Source: Mytilus californianus
Lineage: Eukaryota; Mollusca; Bivalvia; Mytilida; Mytilidae
NCBI RefSeq assembly: GCF_021869535.1
Contig: NW_026262581.1
Span: 114,728,771 to 114,792,770 of the forward strand
Direction of reading: 5' to 3'
Length of the DNA: 64,000 nucleotides
Positions 11,672 through 22,580 of the stretch are shown piece by piece. Position numbers and translations under genes: made by a program. How positions within the stretch are numbered: position 1 is the stretch's first letter; each line of letters begins with the position of its first letter. The notes beneath the pieces were generated by a model. The model was not told the DNA's origin. It ran no database searches and saw only the letters and a program-made list of their open reading frames with translations.

Positions 11672-12122
11672 ACTCTATGATTGGTTAATGAAAATTGTGA
11701 TGAGGTTACTATAACATACTCTATGATAGGTCATCAAAATTTGTTATGAGGTCATCTTAACATACTAATACTTGGTGATAGGTCAATGATATTTGTGATG
11801 AGGTCACTATAACATACTATGTGATAGGCCAATGAAATTTGTGAGTAGCCTAGGTCACTATAACATACTCTGTGATAGGTCAATGAAATTTGTGATGAGG
11901 TCACTATAACATACTCTGTGATAGGTCAATGAAATTTGTGATCAGGTCATCTTAACATACTCTGATAGGTCAATGAAATTTGTGATTATGTCGCTATAAC
12001 ACACTCTGTGACAGGTTAATGAAATTTGTGATCAGGTCACTATAACATACTCTGTGAAAGGTCAATGAAATGTTTGATGAGGTCACTATAACATACTCTG
12101 TGATAGGTCAATGATATTTGAT
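11672..12122. repeat. 46-bp minisatellite, about 9-10 copies
   Basis: The unit includes 'gaggtcactataacatactc' and 'tgtgataggtcaatgaaatttg'. Units vary in length through small deletions and substitutions ('cttaaca', 'cgctataaca'). No ORF runs through it. Confidence 0.9.
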
Positions 12123-12359
12123 AGAAACTTACGTTACCTCCCAGTTTCAGTATATTGACTTAAATTTTATATAATTTATACATTAATAAAAGAAAATGTG
12201 GGTTGTACGCAAAAGAGACAGCAACCCCACGACATAAATAGCCAAATGACATCTAGAGGGTGATGCTTAAAAGTTCATTGACAACATATTTGTTACGTTT
12301 GGTGGATTTGTTTTTCAACGCACAGCCGGCAAGCAACGTGCACCAATTGATATCCTTGT

Positions 12360-12480
12360 ATCGCCGACTTGTTCCTTTATTTGTATAAAGGCAGACTTCA
12401 TTCATATGTAGTGGCTTCTAAAGAAGAATGAAAGAAAATAAAGATACTCATTTTACTTCAAGTTCCGCTATAAAGATAAT
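12360..12480 (+). pseudogene. Reverse-transcriptase relic 1
   Basis: Short broken frame reading approximately LFLYLYKADFIH, then after a gap FRYKDNVI. It matches the order (LFLYSYEADFI ... FRYIDDVL) in a bivalve retroelement family that is also seen at 27560-28290 and 62990-63230. Too short to classify. Confidence 0.45.
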
Positions 12481-12499
12481 GTCATCCCATTGTTTGATG

Positions 12500-12735
12500 A
12501 CTATGTTGATCGCATTTACCCCAGTGTAAACCGTATCGAATGCGGGAGGTCGTGGGGTAGACTACTGCTGGATCAAACCAAAGACTAAAATTGGTATTTG
12601 CTGTAATTTCACCGCCATTCACACAACGTTTTGGGGGTAAAAGCAAAGACTGGATCATGATAGTGTGTCTCAGTAGACCAACATGCATGACATATTTGCC
12701 ACTGGACGTTAAACAACCAACAATCAATCAATCAG
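12500..12735 (+). mobile_element. SINE, diverged, with (AATC)n tail
   Basis: The head has a degraded tRNA-like B-box region ('gggaggtcgtggggtag'), then 'tggatcaaaccaaagacta', 'attggtatttgctg', 'agcaaagactgg', and the 3' end 'tttgccactggacgttaaac' with an 'aatcaatcaatca' tail. A second 3' end of this family lies at 26225-26296. Confidence 0.6.
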
Positions 12736-12852
12736 TAGATCGATATGTCTTCCCGTGAACCGTAACATTGTTAGATAGCACATTTAAAATTACACTCTGA
12801 GCGTCAATATAGAATTGATTGAGGTATAACCGGGGACAGTAATGTTACAGTG

Positions 12853-12900
12853 GTGGATAGTTGTTTCATTGACAATCATACCACATCGTCTGATTATTAT
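12853..12900 (-). repeat. Mussel dispersed repeat, inverted fragment
   Basis: 'ggtggatagttgtttcattg' followed by 'acaatcataccacatc': the reverse complement of the head of the dispersed repeat. A near-identical fragment recurs at 13309-13346. Confidence 0.55.
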
Positions 12901-13055
12901 ATTGAAGTCATCTCTTCGAAAGATTTACGGACGCCATAACGATTTGATCGACCGGCATTAAATATATTGTGTCTCCGTTGACCACGAATATGTTTCGCTT
13001 GTCGCACGTCCTCTTTTAATTGTTTAAGATATTATCGAATTTGTTATTCCAGAAA

Positions 13056-13080
13056 TCCCCCCCCCCCCCCCACCCCACCT
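13056..13080. repeat. Poly-C tract
   Basis: About 14 consecutive C with a short 'accccacc' extension. The small frame across it (13020-13202) is not supported as a gene. Confidence 0.8.
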
Positions 13081-13308
13081 TAAAAGAAGATATGCCAAGT
13101 CCAATTTTTGTTCCTGAGAGACATTTTTCAGATTTTGCAAAAATGTTAGGAATTCAACCTATTTGTGTTACCAATATTTTTTTCGAATCTAAAAAGATCT
13201 GAAAATACATTATCTTCGTTAAGGTTTGAGAGGGGGAAATAGTCTGTTCGACTGTTGAAGGCCGTACGGTTGCTTATAATTGCTTACATCCACTTCATTT
13301 GAACTTTG

Positions 13309-13346
13309 GTGGATAGTTGTCTTATTGGCAATCATACCACATCAAC
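13309..13346 (-). repeat. Mussel dispersed repeat, inverted fragment 2
   Basis: 'ggtggatagttgtcttattg' then 'gcaatcataccacatc', same family and orientation as 12853-12900. Confidence 0.55.
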
Positions 13347-13564
13347 TTATTTTTATATTCAGACCTTTTCAGTCGTTTATTGTCATTTGAACTTGGTCCT
13401 ATTTTAAAATGCAATATGTCTTATGACCTTGACTTCATTAACATCCTCTCGTAGTCAAGGCTAAATTTCCAGGATTAGTTTGTTCCTCAATTAAAATTTA
13501 TGATAAGTTAACACTATTTGGTATTTAGATTGTTTTTACAAGTGTTTAAAATATGACCTTTCAG

Positions 13565-15205
13565 ATTGGACGTTTTACATTTGCGCGGAAATAATATAAC
13601 ATTTGCGCAAAAGAAATATTACATTTGCGCGACTTTTACCTATATATATATATATTAACATATATATTTACCATGCTAGTTTTTACCAAACAACGCAAGA
13701 TCAAAACATTGGGTTTGAGAAAATAGTACAAAGAAAAATCTAGTATATCATTCGGAAATGGCTCAAAATGTTCTCCAATAGTTTTTCTTGAACCAAACGT
13801 TCTTGGTGGCTGCTTTGCTGAGTAACTGATGGATACAATACATGATGATACCTTTCGTTTGCAGATCATAATGTTGTAGAGAACTACATGTCTCCAGATT
13901 CCAAGTTCTTTGGATTTAAATATACTGCTAGAACTGATGTATAAAGCACATGACTTGAATAATATGTTTAGTTCTTTATAGTGCTTACGGTTAACGAATC
14001 TATAGTGTGATTTTATGATTCCTCAGTATAATTATAACATTTAAAAGTAAATATTATAAACTGTCTTGACCGCCAATATATATTTCAATTTAGACTTTTA
14101 TATATTTTTTCGTTTGGGCTTGTATTATATTTTCCTTCTGGTTTATATGATCCGTTCATCCTATTTGGACTCTTTAAAATTCAAGAGTCTTTCCTAAATT
14201 GAGGTAAATTATATGGCCTTCCAAATACCGTTTCGATCCCTAACATCACTGAAGAGACATTAATTGTCGAAATCCGGATATGGTGTACAAATTTTTGCAC
14301 CTCATGTTTGTGGTATACCATCTTTTCCACAAGTTTATTGTTTTCTGTTTGGTATTAAATTAATATTAAGATCCATTTTGTTAGATCTGGTGATCAATTT
14401 ATTTGGCAATCGCCAATGGCAGTCAGCAGGGTTTAAGAACATCAGTTGTTCGACTTGTTAGTCAAATGCGTTTTGTTAAAATAGACTTTTTCACTTTTTT
14501 GGTCTTTTGGAAATTGTTGTTTGTGATGTATTTAGACCCCTCTACCAAGCAATTTGTTTTACATGCACACGTATAAAAATTGCGGTTTTTATCCAACGCA
14601 ATCATAGGTTTGAACGTTGTTTTCAATTTAGACTTAAAAGTCTAAATTGAAAACAACGTTCAAACCTATGATTGCGTTGGATAAAAACCGTTGTTTTCAA
14701 TTTAGACTTAAAAGTCTAAATTGAAAACAACGTTCAAACCTATGATTGCGTTGGATAAAAACCGCAATTTTTATACTTAAAAGTCTAAATTGAAAACAAC
14801 GTTCAAACCTATGATTGCGTTGGATAAAAACCGCAATTTTTATACGTGTGCATGTCTAAATTGAAAACAACGTTCAAACCTATGATTGCGTTGGATAAAA
14901 ACCGCAATTTTTATACGTGTGCATGCAAAACATATTTCTTAGTAAAGGGGTCTAAATACAGCATAAACAACATTTTCCAAAAGACCAAAAAGTGTGACAA
15001 AGTATATTTTAACAAAACGCATTTGACTAGCATACACATCTCCAGTTATTTGAACATGTACTACATGTATATATAAAACCACCTGACGAGTACCCTTGGC
15101 AGGGAAGAAACAGTTTGTAAATGTCATATTCACCTGTAAATTACTATTTTTAAAACCGCGCAAATTTAATGCAAATCCGCGTATATGTAATGCACCGCGT
15201 TCGAA
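13565..15205. mobile_element. Candidate element with repeated TTACATTTGCGC motifs at both ends
   Basis: The left side has three copies of (t)acatttgcgc(g) within 13576-13632. The right side (about 15155-15200), read on the minus strand, has 'attacatatacgcgg' and 'attaaatttgcgcgg'. Opposed motif clusters are typical of subterminal transposase sites. The interior holds the foldback element 14459-15029 and no transposase ORF. Boundaries are tentative. Confidence 0.35.
14459..15029. mobile_element. Foldback element with internally amplified right arm
   Basis: The outer ends 'tagtcaaatgcgttttgtta' (14459) and its inverse (ending 15029) begin arms of about 180 bp that match closely. At the centre, 'tttagacttaaaagtctaaa' is a perfect palindrome. 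The right arm carries the block 'acgttcaaacctatgattgc' four times (about 14660, 14731, 14800, 14869) while the left arm has it once in reverse. The structure would extrude as a long hairpin. No coding capacity. Confidence 0.8.
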
Positions 15206-15356
15206 TTAGGTCTGCTCCTTAGTAACTATTCACGATAAGTCAACTATATTAATATTTTGTGGTAGGGTGATTAGTTGCAAGGATTGCATGTTCATTTGTA
15301 ATTTTTCAAATGTCATTGATATCATTTTCATTCTCAAGTATCTCAATCTACTTCGT

Positions 15357-15573
15357 AAACCCTGAATTTTGATTCAACACCAGAGAAAGCAGACAGAAGT
15401 ATACTGTCATTCATCGCGCCAAATATCAAAAGAAATATATTTCCTCAACCTGGTCAAGATTGCAGTCTTTGTTTTGATGGTCATCACATTGAAGAAATCA
15501 GCCAAAAGACAACTTGACAACGATGATGTGATGATGTGTCTTTACCAAAGCGACGCAAACGCAATGATATGCT
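15357..15573 (+). pseudogene. Inverted fragment of the Cdc25-like gene
   Basis: Starting at 'accctgaattttgattcaac', this segment closely matches the gene at 16558-17550 in opposite orientation. It translates first as DSTPEKADRSILSF, then as PNIKRNIFPQP, corresponding to residues about 67-93 of the intact protein. An 8-bp deletion after the CFDGH codons and a 6-bp insertion near 'gatgatgtg' break the frame. Homology ends at about 'ccaaagcgacgc'. No catalytic domain is present, so it cannot act as a phosphatase. Confidence 0.85.
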
Positions 15574-16557
15574 AGACCATATTTTATTATTCCATGACTG
15601 CCTTATAAAAGACGTCCACAATAAAAAAAAAACTAATAGAAAGTGGTCTAATATTTCATTTAAAAATTTTGTTTAAAAGGACGCACGTCTAAATGCAGAA
15701 AAGTGTTAAAATGCCTCGTTTAGAGATTTCGAGGAGATATACCGTTAGTCGAATGCGTGAAATTTATTATAAAAAAAGCGGATAAACACATCAGTATTAA
15801 CAGCAATTTTCTTGTGAAAACCATTTCACCATCCCGAGATCGCTTCGACAAAGGAACATTTACAGCAGTTTTGACATTCGAGATGATTGCTAATTTAAAA
15901 CATTTGAAAACTCGCCAACAGTTTTTATGAAACCATTCCACCAAATTTCTTTTTCCATTATGATACCTGCATACAACAACACTTTAATGGTAGCAATCTC
16001 TACAAGTTTGCCGGGAGAAGTGTTTGGAAATTTGATGAAGATATCTAAACAAGTACCAATGAGTAAACGCCACAACCTACTGTAAATCTAGACTATTCGA
16101 CCTCATAGTGTGAAAAATTATTATGTAGAATGTTTCGGTCCACTGAAGACAACCCTCAAGCTGATAACGTGACACGTTTGTGTGAAGGGGTGTGCAAACT
16201 GGTAGTTTGTTCTGCCATTTAACCAAAGTACACTGCATGATACGTATATAGCAATATCACATGAATACACGAATACAAATCCGGAAGTTATGAAGGAAAC
16301 AAATTATGAGACAGCAAACAAACTCTTTACGTTAAAACTAAAGTATACATTAAGAAGTACACGAAAGTTTTAACGCTGAATAAAACAAGAATCAAGCGAG
16401 TTTTTTTCATAGGCTTTAATATGTCATAATTTATAATAGATAAAAAACAGATAACAGAATAACAATAAACAATTGAATAAACAGCTTATAAAATTTAAGC
16501 ACTTGTATTTTATCACATAAGAATTGTAGCACTAGATATTTGACCAGAAGTTTTGTT
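15574..16557. other. Spacer and 3' flank of the Cdc25-like gene
   Basis: No recognisable gene. A possible ATTAAA signal for the minus-strand gene lies at 16415-16420. The minus frames at 15720-16075 show no domain. Confidence 0.4.
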
Positions 16558-17550
16558 TTAAAATCGCATTGATTTTCTTGCATATCGTCTTTTTTCTCCT
16601 GCTGTCCATGATTTGGATTTTGCTCGAAAGTGGCGTAAATCTGTTGAATGGTCAGAATGAAGCATTGGTCGGTAGCTGATCGGGTCACATAGTTCAGGAT
16701 TTTCGCCGAAGAAGGCTTTGTATCCACCATCAAGAAGATAAATTTCTGGAAAGTTTAATGCTGGGTAGTTTTCTTTGTTTAGTTCCCTGTCTTTGCTCCT
16801 GAGGAATCTTAACATTTTTGGACCTCTTTCTGATGAAAACTCACAGTGAAAGATAAGAACTTGTTTTTCTGTTGTTGGGTTCTGAAGCAGAGTTAAAATT
16901 GTCTCGTGTAAATACATGTTTTCCGCCCCTCTGACATGCCCACCTTCAAATTCGTATGGGTATCTACAGTCGATTATCCGGAAACTATCTATTACGCCAT
17001 CATAATGACCTTCAACAAGGTCAGCGAGAATCTGTGGTGAGATGCTCTTTAAATCTTGATGCTTTCCCTGTACTGTTGGTAAACTGTATGTTCTACTACC
17101 GTCTGCTATCAAATGATCGTTTTGTGTGAGAATATTTACAACTGTCTTCACATCGTCATTGTGTCTGCGTCGCTTTGGTAAAGACACGTCATCGTTGTCG
17201 AGTTGTCTTTTGGCTGATTTCTTCAATGTGGTGTTGACATGACCATCAAAACAAAGACTGCAATCTTGATCAGGTTGAGGAAATATATTTCTTTTGATAT
17301 TTGGCGTGACGAACGACAGTATACTTCTGCCTGCTTTCTCTGGTGTTGAATCAAAATTCAGGGTAACATTTGCTGATTGCATAATGTCCACATCATCAGA
17401 GTTCTGGAATAGTCTTCGGGAAATCATGTTTATCAATATTTCAACAGCTTTGTAAAGTTTTATTTTGCACTTTAAAAGCATGCAGGATATATACCCAAAA
17501 TTTTGACTGGCATTAAGTAATTTTCTCTCTGATGTAGGAGTCCTGCTCAT
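16558..17550 (-). CDS. CDC25: Cdc25-type dual-specificity phosphatase (M-phase inducer), single exon
   Basis: Cdc25 enzymes remove inhibitory phosphates from the Thr-Tyr pair of cyclin-dependent kinases and so trigger cell-cycle entry. The 330-residue frame has a variable N-terminal third with a basic cluster KRRR (about 126-129). A rhodanese-type catalytic domain follows: GKHQDLKSISPQ (162-173), DCRYPYEFEGGH (194-205), the CX5R loop HCEFSSERGP with Cys236 and Arg242, then DGGYKAFF and YRPMLHSDHS near the C-terminus. All catalytic residues are intact. It is short compared with vertebrate family members (about 450-600) and has no intron. I take the first in-frame ATG at 17550; the frame opens 21 bases earlier without an ATG. 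A retrocopy or an intron-poor native gene are both possible; a further 5' exon cannot be excluded. Confidence 0.9.
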   Translation of the reverse strand: MSRTPTSERKLLNASQNFGYISCMLLKCKIKLYKAVEILINMISRRLFQNSDDVDIMQSANVTLNFDSTPEKAGRSILSFVTPNIKRNIFPQPDQDCSLCFDGHVNTTLKKSAKRQLDNDDVSLPKRRRHNDDVKTVVNILTQNDHLIADGSRTYSLPTVQGKHQDLKSISPQILADLVEGHYDGVIDSFRIIDCRYPYEFEGGHVRGAENMYLHETILTLLQNPTTEKQVLIFHCEFSSERGPKMLRFLRSKDRELNKENYPALNFPEIYLLDGGYKAFFGENPELCDPISYRPMLHSDHSTDLRHFRAKSKSWTAGEKRRYARKSMRF

Positions 17551-18654
17551 CTCATTACTCACATTATCCAATAATGTTTACCTAAAGCCATAACGATATA
17601 GCTTGGACAATGATTGCTTTGTCACTTGACCCTTTCAACCTTGATTGATTCGTCAACTTTTCACTGGTACTGAATACCATGTAATAATTGACTGTCAAAA
17701 TAGTTCATTATATACCGAACTATCTGTTGTTTAGATCCCTGAGATAAATTCACCTAATTAATTCCAAATAGAATGCTTAATTGGTTAGTTCGCTTAATTT
17801 GTCTTTTTCTAATTAAATATATTTATTTATTGTCCAGTGAAATATTGTGTAATACTTTAAAAAGAAGAATATATTCATAATTCTGACATTATGTAATTTG
17901 CCTTAAAATTAAGAGAAATATACTTACAGATGAAATTCAGATATTTGATTATTTCATTTTTAACAATTGTGTTTTGTCCAAACCAGACATTCATATTTAT
18001 GCAGCGTACACCTCCCCATTCCTAATAAAAAAAATTAAAAAGCAACAAACAAATTAGCACGGAACAGTTGTCGTACCCAGTAGAAATTGGCATTTCTATC
18101 TATGAAGGCTAAAATAAGATTTTTCCCCGTGACACTGAAACGATCAATGGTGAAAAATTTAGAGATAGGAACCATATCTTTGATCGCGACCTTCGGGAAT
18201 ATAAATTAGTATAGAGAGATATTGAGAGAAATCATTTTATTCATATAACTAAATTAATTCACATCATGTATATGCGTAGGCTAGCGAGGCATCTGTCAGC
18301 GTATTCTTTATAGATATTTCGTATATTACAAGTTTATGTATAATGGTGGTGGGTTTTGATCATTTACCTTTTCCTATAGTATACGTTACAATAATGCTGT
18401 CTATTGCAAATAAATATATATCTGGAGTCCAAAGGTAATTAATCGACGCTTTACTTCTCCTGTAACACCATCTGTCTGTCATTTTCGAGATAACTCATTT
18501 TGGGTTGAAACATTTATTTTAATTTAATGAAATGTATCCAAACAGAAAGAAAGATACAGAGCAAAGTGAACTTTATTCAAAGGTAATCTATAGTATAGAA
18601 AAAGAAAATTTGCTATCTATAACTATTATCGTACACAGTTATTACAAGGTGTTT
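17551..18654. other. Gene-free spacer upstream of the Cdc25-like gene
   Basis: AT-rich with no supported exon. It would hold the Cdc25-like promoter, but I see no distinctive element. Confidence 0.4.
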
Positions 18655-19105
18655 GACTATTCTGTTAGAGCCGTGTGCTTCTAACATTCACACCATCTGT
18701 GATTTAAACGTTTTTGACGGTTCTGTAAACGCAATTTCCTTGTAATGCTCGCCCTCCCTGTTTTCTGAAAATTTTTGTCTGTCCTTTTAGAGCCGTCTGT
18801 TTGAAATACTTGCTTTAATGTGATTTAAAGCTTTTGATTGTTCTCTTATAGTCGTCTCCTTGTTATTCTTGATCTCCCTTTGATTTGAAAAGTTTTTAAC
18901 TGTTCTCTTGGAAAGCTTTTGTTTCTGTTAGCGTCAAATGCTTGTAATGCTTCAACTCCCTGTGAATTGAAAGTTTTTGGCTGTTCCGTTGGAGCCGTCT
19001 ACTTGTAATGCTTCATCTCCCTGTGATTTGAAAGTTTTCGTCCGTTCTGTATGCTCCAAATTTCCTTTTATGCTGTCTTTCCCCTGTGATCTTAAAGTGT
19101 TTGTT
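18655..19105. repeat. Diverged minisatellite, units of about 60 bp
   Basis: Recurring 'gttctgt.agagccgtct', 'cttgtaatgct' and 'ctccctgtgatttgaaag' blocks. The copies are quite diverged, suggesting an old array. Confidence 0.65.
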
Positions 19106-19319
19106 GTACAAATGTAATAAACATTACAGAATTTATATGGGTTTCGTCATTTCTCTCAAACTTCAGACCAACATACATTATAAGCTTTATAGGAAAACCA
19201 CAACCACAATTGTTTTCAAATATTTCAATTTAGATTTGGAAAAGCTAATTTACGAATATATGTCTGGCTTTTTATTACTGCATCAGCTATCAAAAATTAT
19301 CAATTGTATTCTAAAATCA

Positions 19320-19660
19320 CTCGGGGAACTTGTAATGTAGTCTACACATTGGGGATGAATACCATTATATTATAAATTGTTCACATTTTTTAGAAGACAT
19401 AAATACATTTAGTAAACAAAATTTCAATAGAAGTCCAAATATTATACTCTTTACTGAAATTGTGTCTTCTACAAATAAATTTATGTAAGTTTATTTGATT
19501 TAAAAAGAAGCGAGTGTGTCCTCCTGAATTAATTGTTTTTGTTGTTGTTGTATATATTGTATTTATGTTTATGTATCTAATATGATGTTATACATGTGTT
19601 TTCTGTACCTATGTATTTGGTGATGAGAATAAAGATATAAAAAAAAAGAAAAGAACAAAA
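19320..19660 (+). pseudogene. LINE C-terminal relic
   Basis: A broken frame contains IGDEYHYIINC followed by SHFLEDI, the zinc-knuckle-like C-terminus of a family also present at 38731-39896 (IGDEFHYILQC). It ends near 'gagaataaagatataaaaa', consistent with a retroelement 3' end. Confidence 0.55.
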
Positions 19661-19734
19661 AAATGTTTTTTTGGGGTGATTTTTCAAGCCGGAGTTTTTT
19701 TATAGTATGGCAAAGAGGGCTTTTACACAAAACA

Positions 19735-20310
19735 AAACCTTACAGAATACTTGGTTACTTATTAAACTGGTTTAAAGTTATCTTTGCAATAAAAAAGAAA
19801 TTGTCTTCCTTAATTTTCATTGTTTCAACTGGAGTTCCACAAGGATCAGAACTTGGTCCTTTGTGATTTATAATATATAAAAGATTGCATAGAAATTCAC
19901 ATCTTTGACCGGACTCTTCGTTCAGTTTCTTAATGGTACGATTGGGGACAGATATACATTGTTGTGGGTGGTCTTGACTTATAGAGAGAGCTGGACGAAT
20001 TCTCAAGGAGTTGACTTATGTTGTGCTTCAATCCAGGCAAAACAGAAATAATTATTTTATAATAACTGATACAGCAGATATTATTTCCGAAAATTATAAA
20101 TAAATCCCTGTTACAAAATGTCACATACCTCTTGGGGTAATGTGCTCTGACGCTCAATGTTACAAAACATAAAAGTTTTTTTTAAAGAAAACGTAAGTAA
20201 CGACTTTGCAGAGGGTATTATGAGGGGAAAAATAATTAGCTATTATAAAACGTATGGCATTATTTTCGAATATCGAAGTGAGATTTGGAACAATTGCTGG
20301 ATACGGTATT
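19735..20310 (+). pseudogene. LINE reverse-transcriptase relic
   Basis: Reads YLLNWFK then TGVPQGSELGPL (about 19755-19866), the fingers/palm motifs of LINE RTs. Degraded frames follow whose order fits the rest of the RT (SLYIV.VGGLD, FNPGKTE, IFEYRSEIWNNC). Many frameshifts and stops. It is downstream of, and separate from, the C-terminal relic at 19320. Confidence 0.6.
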
Positions 20311-20660
20311 GAAGGTTTGTAGAGAAAAAAAATGAAACAATCAATATTTGTAAAACAAAAAGACAAAATTTATTCTGAAAAAAAATGCAAACGCAGCCGA
20401 TCTTTTTGTTTTGATCTGAACATTTAACTGATAGGTTGTTTTAATGAAAAAAAAAAAAAAAAAACATAATTCATTAAATTAGTTTTTTTTACAAACTCGA
20501 TCGATATCTAGTATGTTTGAATGTTCCCGCTAGAGACAATTTTAATAACATCAATACCTTTATTTAAAGTTAATTGCCATGAATGATTGCTAACACAGAA
20601 TCTAAAATATCTGGAAGAATGAAATTTGCAGACAAAACACGTTCTTACACAATTGGATAA
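20311..20660. other. Spacer with poly-A run
   Basis: An A-run of about 18-19 lies at 20445-20463, possibly the tail of an old retroinsertion. Nothing else is recognised. Confidence 0.4.
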
Positions 20661-21780
20661 AACTATGAATTTTCTACCCCGAGAATAGATTTACCTTGGC
20701 TGTATTTGGAAAAAACTTTCTTAATGTTGGATCTTCAATGCTCTTCAACTTCGTACTCTATGTGGCCTTTTAAACTTTTTTAGTTCGAACCTCACTGACG
20801 AGTCTTTTGTAGACGAAACGCGCAATTTTAATCCTGGTATCTATGATGAGTGTATTTAGAACCACTGGGTCGGTGCCACTGCTGGAGGAGGTTTCCTTCA
20901 AAAGGTTATAACCAGCCCGGTAGTCAGCGCTTCTATATTTTCATGAATTGTCATTGATATGGTCATAATTATAAATAAACTCGTACTTTATTTGACCTTT
21001 TCAGCTTTTTTTATTCGAGCGTCACTGACGAGTCTTTTGTGGACTGAACTTCTGTCTGGCGTACAAAATTTTAATCATGGTATCTATGATTAGTTTATTA
21101 ACAACCGCTGGGTAGATGCGGTATCACCAGCCCAGTAGTCAGTACTTCTGTGTTGACATGACTTAGCATTGATACGGTAATAATTATCAATTAACTGTTT
21201 CCAAATTTTGATTTTTTTTTATATAAGAAGGATTTTATACCCAAGGAATAGATTACTTAAGCTGTATTTGGCAAAACCTTTATAAATTTTGGTTCATCGA
21301 TGCTCTTCAACTTCGTACTTTATTTGCCTTTTTAACCTTTTTGATTCGAGCGTCACTGACGAGTCTTTAGTAGAATAAACGCGCGTCAGGCGTACAAAAT
21401 TTTAATCCTGGTATACGATGAGTTGATTTACAATCACTTGGTCGATGACACTGCTGGTGGAGGTTTCCTCCCCGATTGTATCACCAGCACAGTAGTCATC
21501 ACTTCTGTGTTGACATGAATTATCATTCATGTGGTCGTAAATATAAATTAACTGCTTACAAAACTTGGATTTTTTCGATATACTAAGGATTTTCTACCCC
21601 AAGTATAGATAACCTTAGCTGTATTTGGCGGAACCTTTATGAATTTTGGGTCCTCAATGCTCTTCAACTTTCTGCTTTATTTGACCTTTTTAACTTTTTT
21701 TATTCGAGCGTCACTGACGAGTCTTTTGTAAAAGAAACGCGCGTTGGGCGTCCTGGTATTTATGATTGAGTTTATTTGCG
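20660..21780. repeat. Satellite array, about 330-360-bp unit, 4 copies
   Basis: 'tcactgacgagtctt' occurs at about 20792, 21022, 21353 and 21711, each preceded by 'caatgctcttcaact' or a relative and followed by 'gaaacgcgc' and 'aattttaatcctggtat'. The second unit is shortened by about 100 bp. I recognise this as a very abundant mussel repeat. Confidence 0.85.
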
Positions 21781-22084
21781 TTTAAGTAGTTAGTATAGAT
21801 ATTTGTAACGTCAACCAATTGAACAATTTTCTAAATGAAAAGAACACTTTTTAAGTTTCGTGCGTGCGCAGCGCATTTTTCGTTAGGAAAGTTGGGCAAA
21901 ATTACTTTTCAGAAAGGCATACAAAATACATTTGCAAAAACGTGTGTTTTCCTTTTAAAAGTTAATGGGCCAACAACCTGCACAATCTAAACTATATCTG
22001 TTTCAGTTTGAGCCACGTGTTTTACTGAATATTTGGCAGATTCGTTCTTTTAGTTTTATAATATTAGTAAAATAACTTCGAGTC

Positions 22085-22330
22085 TTTTATTTAAAAGAGG
22101 CAGAAGATATCAAGGGTACATTCAAAACGCACAAGTCGACGAAACTAACAAAAACCGTGGCAGAAAACAAAAGACGACAACAAGACAGACAAGTCCTCAA
22201 AACGCTATTAAGAAAACTTGAAACTGAGCAACACGAACTTCACAACAAAACCTGGGGTGATCTTAGGGTTAAAGAAGGGTAAGCAGATCCTGCTCCACTA
22301 GTTGCACCATTAATGTTGCTCATAATACTT
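22085..22330. repeat. Mussel dispersed repeat of another family
   Basis: Contains 'atcaagggtacattcaaaac', 'aaaaccgtggcagaaaac', 'ctggggtgatcttagg' and 'gggtaagcagatcctgctcc'. From memory this order is common in mussel genomic repeats. It sits in the presumed upstream region of the receptor gene. Confidence 0.6.
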
Positions 22331-22580
22331 AATATGACATATTAGAGAGAAATAGCCCTCGAACCTCGTATGTAATACTTTAATATAATCTATCAGAGAA
22401 ATAGCTTCGGCACTTCCTGTACATTATTTGATTATAGACGTTGTTAAAATGTGTATTTTAAGATATCGTTATCGAAAAAAATAATCAGTGTAAACTTTAA
22501 AATGCATCCTTATATAGATATGAATTCAACCAAAGTCATAAATATCTACGTCCTGTTTCCTTACTTCCTTCATTGTATTT
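22331..22580 (+). promoter_or_regulatory. Presumed proximal upstream region of the Toll-like receptor
   Basis: No ORF. AT-rich 'tatatagatatgaattc' at about 22512 could serve as a TATA-like element, but a 5' UTR intron cannot be excluded. Confidence 0.25.

Noticed and set aside
17551-17571. Upstream start for the Cdc25-like gene
   Set aside because: The codon at 17571 is TTG; the first in-frame ATG is at 17550.
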